This document shows positions 47,153 to 56,270 of a stretch of DNA of 64,000 bases, in pieces (the first letter of the stretch is position 1; every line of letters starts with the position of its first letter). Source of the DNA: Flammeovirga kamogawensis (GTDB taxonomy: Bacteria > Bacteroidota > Bacteroidia > Cytophagales > Flammeovirgaceae); NCBI RefSeq assembly GCF_018736065.1, contig NZ_CP076129.1:744001-808000 (forward strand). The letters are read 5' to 3'. Both the position numbers and the translations under genes were made by a program. The notes under the pieces are model-generated. The model did no database searches and was not told the DNA's origin. It worked only from the letters and a program-made list of their open reading frames with translations.

Positions 47153-48454
47153 TTAACGAACCTCCCCTGGTGGCAAACCTCTACCCGTATTTGTCTCAAA
47201 ATTATCAACCAATTCTTTAGGAAGCCATTGCCATGGATTACCGTAGTAAAGTATTGCAAGGTTGGCTTTGTTGTATCTTAGAGATACAGGAAGTGTTGTT
47301 AGTCGGTTACCTTCAATATTTAAGTAGTGTAATTTTTTAATATGGCCTACATCGGAAGGAAGACTTTTTAGGCTATTATGGTCTAGCGTTAAGGCTTCTA
47401 AAATTGAACAATTTGATAAACCTTCATGTAATGCTACTAAACCTTTATTACCTTTTAATCCCAAAATTCGTAAAGAATCTAAGTCTGTAATAAAACTTGG
47501 AAAGGCGTTTATATTTCCATTTTCTATTTTAAACATCCTTAAATGATCTAGATTTCTAAAGGAGGCATGAAAGGTTACCTTACTAAGATCACAGTTTTTA
47601 AAATGTAAGTTTTCTAAATTTGATAGGCTACCTAAACTAATAGGAAGATTGTCAACAATCCCATCATTTAAAGTAATCCAATTAAGGTTTTGAAGTTGAT
47701 CAATTTCTTTTGGAAGAGTCATGTCTTCCCCGTTTATTAAGATTTCCTCCAATGAAGTCATCTCACAAAGCATTTTTGGAAAGTTTTTTAGCTTAGAATC
47801 ATCACACCATAATATTTTTAACTTCTTTAAATTTTTAAAACTATCAGGCAACTCAGTGATAGGGTTCCCTCTGAGGTACAACTCTTCTAGATTCTCTAAG
47901 TTGCCAATTTCTTCTGGCAAACTAGAAAGCTGATTTTTGCTTAAGTTTAAAACCTTTAAATTCGTAAGATTGAGAATCTCTTTGGGAAAGGTGGTAAACT
48001 TATTTTTACTTAAATCTAATTCTTCTAGCTTGTCTAAGCTAGAAATCGAAGAGGGTAAGTCTTCAAGCAAATTATTACTAAAATCAATATCTTTTAGTGT
48101 TGGAATTTTTAATGCATTGTCTTCAATTTTTGTTACGCTATTATATATGATATTTAGCTCATATAATGAATCATATTTATTAATAAACTCTGGAATTGAT
48201 GTCATTTCTTTATTAAAAGAAATAGTTAACCGTTTTAATTTTGTGAAAGCTAAAATTTCCTTTGGTAAAGTTTGATAATAATTACATACAACATAATGAT
48301 AAAAGTGACCATTTTTAATTTCCTTATTACTATAAGAAGGACCTTCTTGATTATCTGCAATGGCTAATATTTTACTTTCAGCTTCTTTTTCACTTAAACT
48401 GACACAGCCTGAAGTAAATAAGATAGTAATTAATAGAATAATATAGTTTTTCAT
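47153..48454 (-). CDS. LRR lipoprotein, second copy (candidate immunity protein)
   Basis: A 433-residue protein. It has a lipoprotein signal with Cys17 in LFTSGCVSL, a short N-terminal domain, and about a dozen leucine-rich repeats (~80-410) of 23 residues, such as LKVLNLSKNQLSSLPEEIGN. The C-terminus ends GRGLPPGEVR. It is a paralogue of the LRR lipoprotein at 48763-50064 with identical length. The last ~180 bp of the two genes are almost identical while the middles differ, which suggests recombination. It lies 8 bp downstream of a 96-residue effector-tail gene. Placement right after an effector tail, with lipid anchoring, fits an immunity role, but this is inferred. Confidence 0.85.
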   Translation of the reverse strand: MKNYIILLITILFTSGCVSLSEKEAESKILAIADNQEGPSYSNKEIKNGHFYHYVVCNYYQTLPKEILAFTKLKRLTISFNKEMTSIPEFINKYDSLYELNIIYNSVTKIEDNALKIPTLKDIDFSNNLLEDLPSSISSLDKLEELDLSKNKFTTFPKEILNLTNLKVLNLSKNQLSSLPEEIGNLENLEELYLRGNPITELPDSFKNLKKLKILWCDDSKLKNFPKMLCEMTSLEEILINGEDMTLPKEIDQLQNLNWITLNDGIVDNLPISLGSLSNLENLHFKNCDLSKVTFHASFRNLDHLRMFKIENGNINAFPSFITDLDSLRILGLKGNKGLVALHEGLSNCSILEALTLDHNSLKSLPSDVGHIKKLHYLNIEGNRLTTLPVSLRYNKANLAILYYGNPWQWLPKELVDNFETNTGRGLPPGEVR

Positions 48455-48462
48455 GTTTTTTG

Positions 48463-48753
48463 TTATTTAGCCTTGAATTTGAAAAAATTCCATCCGTATC
48501 GTTCTTTATTTATATATAGGTTAAACATTACTTTTTCCTCAAAATTAGCATACAGTAAATCTTTATTACTTATTTCAACTTCCCCATTTTTAACACTACC
48601 TTCTGGCTTAAAAGCATCATTCTTCTTAAAAAAATCTGAAGGTCTTTCACCAAAATACCTTTCCATAAAAGTTAGATCAAAACCATTTGGAAACTCTCTC
48701 ATTTGCCATTGATCATTCTTAGAGTGTTTACTTTTGAGCATCGTAAAATACAT
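48463..48753 (-). CDS. Orphan C-terminal tail of the effector-like protein
   Basis: A 96-residue ORF whose whole length from residue 5 matches the last ~93 residues (~761-853) of the large protein at 50072-52633. Roughly two thirds are identical, and a perfect stretch covers MLKSKHSKNDQWQMREFPNG. It begins only ~10 bp after the stop of the first LRR gene and is followed 8 bp later by the second LRR gene. There is no signal peptide. Orphan tails followed by their own immunity-like gene are typical of polymorphic toxin loci. Whether it is translated is uncertain, since its start codon may be accidental. Confidence 0.7.
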   Translation of the reverse strand: MYFTMLKSKHSKNDQWQMREFPNGFDLTFMERYFGERPSDFFKKNDAFKPEGSVKNGEVEISNKDLLYANFEEKVMFNLYINKERYGWNFFKFKAK

Positions 48754-48762
48754 GCTGAGTTT

Positions 48763-50064
48763 TTAACGAACCTCCCCTGGTGGCAAACCTCTACCCGTAT
48801 TTGTCTCAAAATTATCGACCAATTCTTTAGGAAGCCATTGCCATGGATTACCGTAGTAAAGTATTGCAAGGTTGGCTTTGTTGTATCTTAAAGATACAGG
48901 GAGAGTTGTTAGACGGTTACCTTCAATATTTAAGTAGTGTAATTTTTTAATGTAACCTATATCAATTGGTAGGCTTTTAAGACTATTATGATTAATATCT
49001 AATTGTTCTAAAATGGTACATTTTACTAACCCTTCTTGTAATGCAACTAATTCTCTATTTCCTATTAACCCTAATGTTTTAAGGGAATCCAGATCTGTAA
49101 GAAAACTTGGAAAGGTACTTATATTACCATTTTCTATTTCAAACATCCTTAAATGATCTAGGTTTTTAAAGGAGCTGTGAAAGGTTACTTTACTAAGATC
49201 ACAATTTTTAAAATGGAATGTTTCTAACTTGCTTAAATTACCTATACTTGATGGTAGTGAAGGGACATAACCATCATACATTCTTATTTTGTCTAAGTTG
49301 CGGAGTTGATCAATTTCAGTAGGAATATTTAGAGTATCTGCATTGATCAATATCTTTTCTAATGATTTCATTTCGCAAAGCATTTTAGGAAAATGTTTGA
49401 GTTTTGTATCATCACTCCAAAGTATTTTCAACTTTTTTAGTTTTTTAAAACTCGCTGGTAACTCAGCAATTGGATTTCCCCTTAAGTACAATTCTTCTAA
49501 ATTTTCTAACTCTCCAATCTCATCAGGTAATGTAGAAATTTGATTTCCTGTTAGATTCAATACCTTTAGATTTTTAAGGCTTAAAATTTCTTTGGGAAAG
49601 GTAGTAAACTTGTTATTACTTAAATCTAGAGACTTTAAATTATCTAAATCTTGAATAGAAGTTGGTAAATCTTGAAGTAAATTATCACAAAGGTCCATTA
49701 CTTTCAAAGTAGGAATATGAAAAGCATCGTCATTAATCTTCGTTACTCCATTGTACATTATGTTTAGTTCATACAATGAATCATATTTATTAATGAACTC
49801 TGGAATTGATGTCATCTCCTTATTAAAAGAAATAGTTAACCGCTTTAATTTTGTGAAAGCTAAAATTTCTTTTGGAACGGTTTGATAGTACTTACAAACA
49901 ACATAGTGAGTGAAATGTCCATTTTCTATTACTACATTTTTGTATGAGCCACTTTTTTGATTATCCGCAATTGCTAATATTTTATTTTCAGCCTCTTGCT
50001 CACTTAATGTTACACAGCTTGTAATAAATATTAGTGAAACTAATAGTATAATATAGTTTTTCAT
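48763..50064 (-). CDS. LRR lipoprotein, first copy (candidate immunity protein)
   Basis: I use the ATG at 50064, which gives MKNYIILL and a lipoprotein signal with Cys17 (FITSC). The upstream ATG at 50175 lies inside the effector gene. The 433-residue product has an N-terminal segment AENKILAIADNQK, then leucine-rich repeats (~80-410), for example LKSLDLSNNKFTTFPKEI, and a GRGLPPGEVR end. The gap to the 853-residue gene is only 7 bp, so the pair should be co-transcribed and translationally close. LRR repeats commonly bind proteins. As a lipoprotein after a large non-secreted-looking protein it could neutralise that protein at the membrane. Confidence 0.87.
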   Translation of the reverse strand: MKNYIILLVSLIFITSCVTLSEQEAENKILAIADNQKSGSYKNVVIENGHFTHYVVCKYYQTVPKEILAFTKLKRLTISFNKEMTSIPEFINKYDSLYELNIMYNGVTKINDDAFHIPTLKVMDLCDNLLQDLPTSIQDLDNLKSLDLSNNKFTTFPKEILSLKNLKVLNLTGNQISTLPDEIGELENLEELYLRGNPIAELPASFKKLKKLKILWSDDTKLKHFPKMLCEMKSLEKILINADTLNIPTEIDQLRNLDKIRMYDGYVPSLPSSIGNLSKLETFHFKNCDLSKVTFHSSFKNLDHLRMFEIENGNISTFPSFLTDLDSLKTLGLIGNRELVALQEGLVKCTILEQLDINHNSLKSLPIDIGYIKKLHYLNIEGNRLTTLPVSLRYNKANLAILYYGNPWQWLPKELVDNFETNTGRGLPPGEVR

Positions 50065-50071
50065 AATTGTT

Positions 50072-52633
50072 CTATTTTGTTCTATACTTAAAAAATTCCC
50101 ATCCATATCGTTCTTTATCGATATATAGGTTATATAAGACTTTTTCCTCAAATGAAGAATATAATTCTTCTTCATTACTTAAAGTAACTGTCCTTCCTAT
50201 CATACTTCCTTTAGGGATAAATTTTTCAGTCTTCTTCTCAAAAAAGTCAGACGGACTTTTACCAAAATACCTTTCCATAAAAGTTAGATCAAAACCATTT
50301 GGAAACTCTCTCATTTGCCATTGATCATTCTTAGAGTGTTTACTTTTGAGCATCGCCGTAGCAAAGTTATTGATGATCGCATGGTAAGTACTTTGATGCT
50401 CTTTCATTAGCTTATCCCAACTAGGACTTTTAGAAACAAGACTCTCTTTATCTTCTTTATAGTTTCCTTTCCAATCTGTAACTTCCTGTCCGGATAAACG
50501 TTGAAGCTGTTCTAATTCAAAAGCTTTTTCTTTTTCACTACCCACATTAGCCTCTTCTTTCTCACCTCTAATCTGATTGTAATAGGCAGATAGCTGAGCG
50601 ATTGAATTGTCTCCAAAAGAAATGTATTTTTGTTGAGAATTTGCTGCAGCAAGCTTTGCTTCTAATGTTACTTTTAACCTTAAAGCAGGATTCATATACA
50701 AAGGAATATCCTTAATATTGACTTCGGCAGAATCATTCTGGAAAATATGAAACGACTCATAAAAAATTTGATGATCCGATTTACTAAATTTTAGGAAAAG
50801 AGAGATGCTTGAATTACTCTCTGCACCTATCATTTTTGTTTCAGTAGATCCGTATATTTTATTATCCATAGCGTCACCATTAGGATAAAAATAGTTTATA
50901 AGTTGTTTATCAATATCTACAAACTTATTAGCAATTGAGGTCAATACATTAGATACATTATCAAATACAAATCCACCAGTACCTTTTACTTTATCAATCA
51001 CAAAAGAATTTTTGTCCATCAATTGTTGTAAGGTTTCATGCAGTTTTTTAAACAAATTAGAGTTTGGTATCTCTTTTAGTTTTTCAATTATTTTGTTTTG
51101 ACGCTCATTATCTTTAAGGTTTTTAAAACTTTTACTAAGCCTGTCAATAAGCCCTTTTTGTAGGTCTAAATTTAGGAGAATATCAAAACCATTTACATCT
51201 TTATTTGCATTTGCTGAAGTTCTTACAAAACTTACCTGAAACCCTATTATATCTTTAACTTCTGTTGAAAGAGTAAGATTGAAATTACGTCCTTTTGATT
51301 CTTTCCTTTTGAAGTCTTTAGAGGCATCTAATGATTTTTTACGATCTATCTCACCCTCTTTATCATAAAAAAACTTTTCATATTCAGAACCATCAGCAAT
51401 TGATCCCGAAATATTATACCCTACTTCTTGACCAGTTTGTGATTCTAATTTCCCTAAATTATAGACATTCCATAGTCTAGCGTTTCCTTCTTCAAAAGAT
51501 GCAGGTATCCCTTTATGCTTTTTAAAATATTCTTTTTCTCCATCCTCACTTGTAATGAAAATTTGTGCTAGCTGATATTTTAGATATTCTTCTAAATTAT
51601 CTATTGAGTTGAAATTAAGTTGTTTGTTCCAACTATAACCACCGCCAATTTCCACATTAGCTTTATCTGTTTCTGCTCCAGCTGCTGCTTTAACATAAAA
51701 ATTAATAGTAGTAGATACTCCACCTTGACTTGCACTAATACCAGAGGTTAGTCCTGCAGTTCCTTTTACATACAAAATTACAATTTTACCTTTAACTGTA
51801 AATTCTAAAGTAAATTCTAGAGATCCTTCTCCTAAGTTTTCTAATTTTTCATCTGTAGTACCAGTAATTAAATAACGGATTGTTTTTTCTAACCATTCTG
51901 AATCACCATCCTTAACTTCTCCTAATTTGACATTTCTTTTATTTGCAGATCTATGGTAATTTTGAAATGGACTTCCTAAACCTAATATATCGTTAGTAGA
52001 TTGTTCAGAACTATATAACTTTTTTAATAACATATAGTCGTTTGTAACAGTGGGTATTTCACCCATCTCATACATATTGCGAACTATATTCTCAAGAAAA
52101 CCAGTATTAAGAGATCCTAAGTTGATTACTTCCCCCTCTTGGAGAAATATTAACCGTTCCTTATTGGCTACTTTGATTTTTTTTCCACAAATCGCTTCCC
52201 AACCTTTATGGGCGTTAGCTTGAAGCATTTCTATTCCATCAATACCTGTTTTCTGGGTGATATGTGAAAACCCCTCTCCCTTTACAATTTTATACTTAAC
52301 TATTGTGTTTTGAAAAGTTGGATGTTCTGGATTAGAGCAGCTAAATGTAATTCCTCCTTGTTGGGGTCCATATAAAAGGAGTGCTTTTTTTTGAGTAGAT
52401 AGGTTACGCTTAACCTCTTGTCGTATTACTTGGGCTTTAGCAGTAGACTCTCTAACTTTTTGTTCATCTTTTTCTTTTGGCTTTTCTGTATAAGACAATT
52501 TATATGCGAGGCCATCACTTTCTAATGCTTGTGTTATATCAAATCCTTCTAGACCTGTATTTATCGCTGCAAAATCTATTGAATAATCGTCATCTTCTTC
52601 TAAATCTATGTAGTTAGTTTTAGACTTGCTCAT
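50072..52633 (-). CDS. Putative effector with LysM-like segment (853 residues)
   Basis: A large protein without a signal peptide. Residues ~107-168 (YKIVKGEGFSHITQKTGIDG, then MLQANAHKGWEAICGKKIKV) resemble a LysM motif. A beta-rich middle follows (~280-350, with long alternating strands), then a helical region (~520-600). The last ~93 residues (MLKSKHSKNDQWQ... to FFKYRTK) form a compact unit that is duplicated as a separate gene. Lack of a signal, a LysM-like part, and a following lipoprotein gene suggest an effector delivered by a contractile system (T6SS or phage-tail-like). No such system is encoded here and no known toxin motif is visible. The function is unproven. Confidence 0.75.
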   Translation of the reverse strand: MSKSKTNYIDLEEDDDYSIDFAAINTGLEGFDITQALESDGLAYKLSYTEKPKEKDEQKVRESTAKAQVIRQEVKRNLSTQKKALLLYGPQQGGITFSCSNPEHPTFQNTIVKYKIVKGEGFSHITQKTGIDGIEMLQANAHKGWEAICGKKIKVANKERLIFLQEGEVINLGSLNTGFLENIVRNMYEMGEIPTVTNDYMLLKKLYSSEQSTNDILGLGSPFQNYHRSANKRNVKLGEVKDGDSEWLEKTIRYLITGTTDEKLENLGEGSLEFTLEFTVKGKIVILYVKGTAGLTSGISASQGGVSTTINFYVKAAAGAETDKANVEIGGGYSWNKQLNFNSIDNLEEYLKYQLAQIFITSEDGEKEYFKKHKGIPASFEEGNARLWNVYNLGKLESQTGQEVGYNISGSIADGSEYEKFFYDKEGEIDRKKSLDASKDFKRKESKGRNFNLTLSTEVKDIIGFQVSFVRTSANANKDVNGFDILLNLDLQKGLIDRLSKSFKNLKDNERQNKIIEKLKEIPNSNLFKKLHETLQQLMDKNSFVIDKVKGTGGFVFDNVSNVLTSIANKFVDIDKQLINYFYPNGDAMDNKIYGSTETKMIGAESNSSISLFLKFSKSDHQIFYESFHIFQNDSAEVNIKDIPLYMNPALRLKVTLEAKLAAANSQQKYISFGDNSIAQLSAYYNQIRGEKEEANVGSEKEKAFELEQLQRLSGQEVTDWKGNYKEDKESLVSKSPSWDKLMKEHQSTYHAIINNFATAMLKSKHSKNDQWQMREFPNGFDLTFMERYFGKSPSDFFEKKTEKFIPKGSMIGRTVTLSNEEELYSSFEEKVLYNLYIDKERYGWEFFKYRTK

Positions 52634-52707
52634 GTTTAATTAGTTTTTAGTTTTCGTCATTAGTTTTTATATTTTTAGAATCATAAGATAATTACAAAGA
52701 TTTAACA

Positions 52708-53194
52708 ATGGAATTGATTTATGAAACTGAGGCAATTATACAATAATATTTAATGAACTCAAAACACACTATTTCATAACATCCAACAAAAAAGATTTCG
52801 ACTATTCCGTCTTACTTTATGAATTGACAGCAGAAGGAAAATACTTCCATTTAAGTTATCAGATCTAACTCGCAAGCCATACACACAGCATGGAAGAACG
52901 TAAATTACTCATCCCTCATCAACCCAACTTCTATCACTTTCAATGATACAAGAATCATTAGTAAACAGATGAAGAAAGGAAGTAAAATGATTGTGGTGAT
53001 TACTGGAAATAAAAACTCTAATTTTCAAATCAATTATGGAATGGGGGAAGGATGTCGGTACGGAAAGTATAGCTGATGCTGAAGAGCAGTTGGAGTTAAG
53101 AATTAGTAGTGAAAGTTGGATTGGTATTCCTGTTTTGAGGGAGGTGGATTTATTAAAAATAAGCCCTAATTGGAAGTCATGGTTTTTTGATTGA
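52708..53194 (+). pseudogene. Decayed C-terminal part of a CocE/NonD-type (X-Pro peptidase family) hydrolase
   Basis: Reading across two or more frame changes and a stop, the plus strand encodes LIYETEAI, then FNELKTHYFITSNKKDFDYS and VLLYELTAEGKYFHLSYQI, then a stop (at the TAA in YQI*LASHTH), then TRIISKQMKKGSKMIVVITG, and after a frameshift GKDVGTESIADAEEQLELRI and SWIGIPVLREV. These follow the order of the jelly-roll C-terminal domain of CocE/NonD hydrolases, where YETEPL and KDVSDE-like motifs occur. The catalytic domain is absent. A shorter copy of the same end lies at 57376. Confidence 0.65.
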
Positions 53195-53210
53195 GTACGA
53201 AATAATAACT

Positions 53211-53276
53211 GGCACAAGTGTTAAGACGAAGTCGTCACTTGTGTCTTAAAATCAGAAAAGGCTCCTGACTTTCTAC
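53211..53276 (+). repeat. Two-hairpin intergenic repeat (copy 2)
   Basis: Hairpin CACAAGTG/CACTTGTG (53213-53220 with 53236-53243), enclosing a small GAC-GAA-GTC stem, then a second weaker hairpin near 53254-53274. It follows the CocE relic. Compared with the other copies, bases in both arms change together. Confidence 0.7.
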
Positions 53277-53494
53277 TACTGTTCTTAGGTACTGTCTTAA
53301 AAGTCAAATAAATTCATATACATTTTGTATTAAATCTGTTTTATACTAATATTGTTGTATTAAACTTACTTATATCTAACTAATATAATTTCAACTAATT
53401 ATTCCTCTTTTTTGGGAAACTAAGACCATAAACTGCAATTGTAAAAAAATAAATACCCAAAATAAGAGTAATAGAATTAAACTAAAAGTAAACT

Positions 53495-55291
53495 ATGCCT
53501 TCTATTGCTAAAAAAATATCTAATTACTCTTACTCCTATAAAATAAAAGAAAGAAATATTTTCTTAAAAAAATTTCTACAAATAGTCTTTATTTTATCTT
53601 TTATAATATTGTTTGTAAGAGAACTGTTCGAAGCTAATGATCTTTTTATACTATTCACTTTTGTAATCATTGTAATTGGTATCTCTATAAGTATTAAAGA
53701 TTTTTTTTTTAGTCGTCATATTGTTTTTCAAGTTATCAATAACCAATTGATTGTCAATGAAAATGGTAAAGATACACAATACGATAGTTCTAATATCAAA
53801 CAGTTATATCCAAAAAAAGTCATATGGGAATCAAAACGTGATAACAGAAAAAAACAGCTTACTACTTATATGATTTTTTTATTAAATCAACAAGGTGAAG
53901 AAATTAAAATAGCAGAAGATTTCAACTGTCAAAAAATTCATACTACTATTCGAATTATACAAGGAATTCAAGAAGCATTAAGCATTGAAGAATGTGTATT
54001 TCCAAATCATCATTTATCTTCTTATAATTACGTTGTCAATAAATATTTTTTAGACAATTTTGATAACCTATTTGAAAAAGGTTATCGATTAAATCTACAA
54101 AAAAGGAATAAAACAATTAATAATTTTGCTGGCTATACAATTACTGACTATCAGAAATTTATATATGATGGTTATGTAGAAGTAATATTGAGTTTAAAGA
54201 ATAAATCAAGTAAACAGACTGCTCTTTTTACAACTATTGATTCAAAAATTAATTGCTATTATGTAAATACCTATACTGTTTCTTCTATTTTAAAAGAAGG
54301 ACAAAAAACGTTAGAAGAACTACCTTCAAATTTAAGTATCAATAGAAAAAATTTTCATATAAAAACGGAAATTAAACGCTTTCACCTTGAAGGATCAAAA
54401 GATAAAAAAACAACCATTATTCTTTTTAAAGAAACTGAGAAAAAAAATAATATATTTTATCGTTTTTATGCTTTTGAGGATGGGATAGTATTTCAAGTTA
54501 AGAAATATTCAAAAGCAAAAAAGAATCAATTGAAAATACCTTATTACTTAACTCGAAAGCATTCTAAAGACTTCCTTCCAACGACTATTCATATTGGTAA
54601 CCATAAAGCTTTATTGAATGAAAAAATAGCTTCTTTCAATGATGAAACGTTTATGTCAATTACAAGTGATCATAAGCTGGAGAAGTATAAGGATATCATT
54701 TTTGATTACGATTACTCTTGGTATTATCGTGATTTATTTTTTCTTATCACAGCAAAAGATAAATCAATATCGACTATTGTTACGATTGCTGGGAAAGAAC
54801 CATTATTTATTACCAATAAATACATTCAATATTCTATTGTGGGAAATGTACATCTTCATCTTTTGACAGAAAATGCCAGTTCTAACTGTGTTTTGATCAT
54901 GAGTAATGAAGGTCTGTTTGAAGAATACAATATCAATACTTTTGATTTTTTTGATCAAAATAAACTTTCAAATCTTTCTTTCAATGAATTTCCTGATAGA
55001 TTGATTCATGATAGTTATACCTATTTAAAAGACGACTTTTCTTTTCAAAGACAAGAAGAATTAACCAATCAAAATGAGCCCGTTGAGTTTTTTGAGGTAA
55101 GATATTATAGGCTAGAAAAGGAGGGATATATAAGTATTAAGAAATATTGTAACACAAGATATATAAACATTTCAATTGGAGAAAAAGTAACTTTTGATAT
55201 CACTTTTGAGGACATTAATGAGAACTTAAATAAAGAATTACAAAATGAATATGCAGCACCAAGAACGTACAAACAACATGTCAGTGTTTAA
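53495..55291 (+). CDS. Membrane protein with DUF4178-like repeats (598 residues), first of three
   Basis: The N-terminus has two adjacent membrane helices (~28-45 and ~50-68), then a PH-like beta domain (~75-160: FQVINNQLIVNENGKDTQYD, as in bacterial PH membrane proteins). Two or more beta-rich units follow, resembling DUF4178 (for example YYVNTYTVSSILKEGQKTLE and TDYQKFIYDGYVEVILSLKN). It is the longest of three overlapping plus-strand genes with the same layout. No enzyme motif is visible. The DUF4178 likeness is by eye only; such proteins elsewhere occur near membrane-stress genes. Very lysine- and isoleucine-rich, it is more AT-rich than the metabolic genes to the left. Confidence 0.65.
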   Translation: MPSIAKKISNYSYSYKIKERNIFLKKFLQIVFILSFIILFVRELFEANDLFILFTFVIIVIGISISIKDFFFSRHIVFQVINNQLIVNENGKDTQYDSSNIKQLYPKKVIWESKRDNRKKQLTTYMIFLLNQQGEEIKIAEDFNCQKIHTTIRIIQGIQEALSIEECVFPNHHLSSYNYVVNKYFLDNFDNLFEKGYRLNLQKRNKTINNFAGYTITDYQKFIYDGYVEVILSLKNKSSKQTALFTTIDSKINCYYVNTYTVSSILKEGQKTLEELPSNLSINRKNFHIKTEIKRFHLEGSKDKKTTIILFKETEKKNNIFYRFYAFEDGIVFQVKKYSKAKKNQLKIPYYLTRKHSKDFLPTTIHIGNHKALLNEKIASFNDETFMSITSDHKLEKYKDIIFDYDYSWYYRDLFFLITAKDKSISTIVTIAGKEPLFITNKYIQYSIVGNVHLHLLTENASSNCVLIMSNEGLFEEYNINTFDFFDQNKLSNLSFNEFPDRLIHDSYTYLKDDFSFQRQEELTNQNEPVEFFEVRYYRLEKEGYISIKKYCNTRYINISIGEKVTFDITFEDINENLNKELQNEYAAPRTYKQHVSV

Positions 55292-56270
55292 AAAATTTGA
55301 AGTGCATAATTTTTTTTATGACAACTCTGTCTTCAGAGTATTCTTATTTTTAATTGGAAGTTTAGCCTTTGGATTATATGAATTTAACGATTTGAATTAT
55401 TGGCTATTTGTATTTATTGAAACCGTCACAATTAGCTTTTTTACTAAAGCTAATTATGATTATTTCTCTCATATAAAGACTAAGATGATTGTTACAGTCA
55501 CTGATGTAGAGTTAAAAGTAAAAAGGCTAGATAAAAACAATGTATCTCAACCTATACTTACAATAAAAAACAATGACATAGAAGATATCATTTATCAAGA
55601 AAAGCAACCTTTTCCTTTAATTATTGTAATTCAAAAATCAACAGGAATTCATCATAAGATTGAAATCCATAATTTGAAGACTAAAGATAATTTTAAAGAA
55701 CTATTCAAAAATCTATCAGAACACTATCATTTAAGTGATAAGAAAGAGAGTATAGAAGAACAATATGAAGTATCAACTCCTATAAAGCTTCGTTCCTTCA
55801 AAAAAAATCAAAATCTAATAGATATAAAGCTAGAAGATATTAATCGAGGAAGCGTAATCAATGTAGCTACAGAGGAATATATTATTAGTGAAGTGAATCA
55901 ATTGGATTTTAAAAACACAACAACACATTTCGTCTATAACTTAGAAGAGAGTGAGCAAACTCTTTTGATTTATCCAACTTTTGGTTTCTTAATGATCTGT
56001 ATTGAGGAAATGAAAAAAGGTCTGCTTATCAATATAAAACTGTCTATCGTGTACTATGAAGGAGATGAGTATGTTATTTTTGAGAAGCTAGAAGGTAAAA
56101 TTCACAATTCTCTTCAAAAGTTTATTGATATAAAACAGTATTTCTTTACAACCAAAGACTATTCTAAATCAATTAGAGTATTAGAAATAAATGAGGAATA
56201 TACCTACTTTATAGGGGAAAGAAAATACCTCAGTCAAGTAACAAATGTATTATCGCCAATCGAATCATAA
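55278..56270 (+). CDS. Membrane protein with PH-like and DUF4178-like parts, second of three
   Basis: I prefer the ATG at 55278 (MSVFKKFEVHNFF), overlapping the first gene by 14 bp; an ATG at 55245 would add 11 residues. Two membrane helices (~20-55), a PH-like strand set (VTVTDVELKVKRLDKNN), and a DUF4178-like unit (LEDINRGSVINVATEEYII) are seen. It has the same order as its two neighbours and shares the last base of its stop with the start of the third gene. The trio is one operon and probably forms a membrane complex. Confidence 0.65.
   Translation: MSVFKKFEVHNFFYDNSVFRVFLFLIGSLAFGLYEFNDLNYWLFVFIETVTISFFTKANYDYFSHIKTKMIVTVTDVELKVKRLDKNNVSQPILTIKNNDIEDIIYQEKQPFPLIIVIQKSTGIHHKIEIHNLKTKDNFKELFKNLSEHYHLSDKKESIEEQYEVSTPIKLRSFKKNQNLIDIKLEDINRGSVINVATEEYIISEVNQLDFKNTTTHFVYNLEESEQTLLIYPTFGFLMICIEEMKKGLLINIKLSIVYYEGDEYVIFEKLEGKIHNSLQKFIDIKQYFFTTKDYSKSIRVLEINEEYTYFIGERKYLSQVTNVLSPIES

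Noticed and set aside
52909-53217. Minus-strand 102-codon open frame
   Set aside because: It lies antisense to the CocE-type relic, whose recognisable protein text is on the plus strand.
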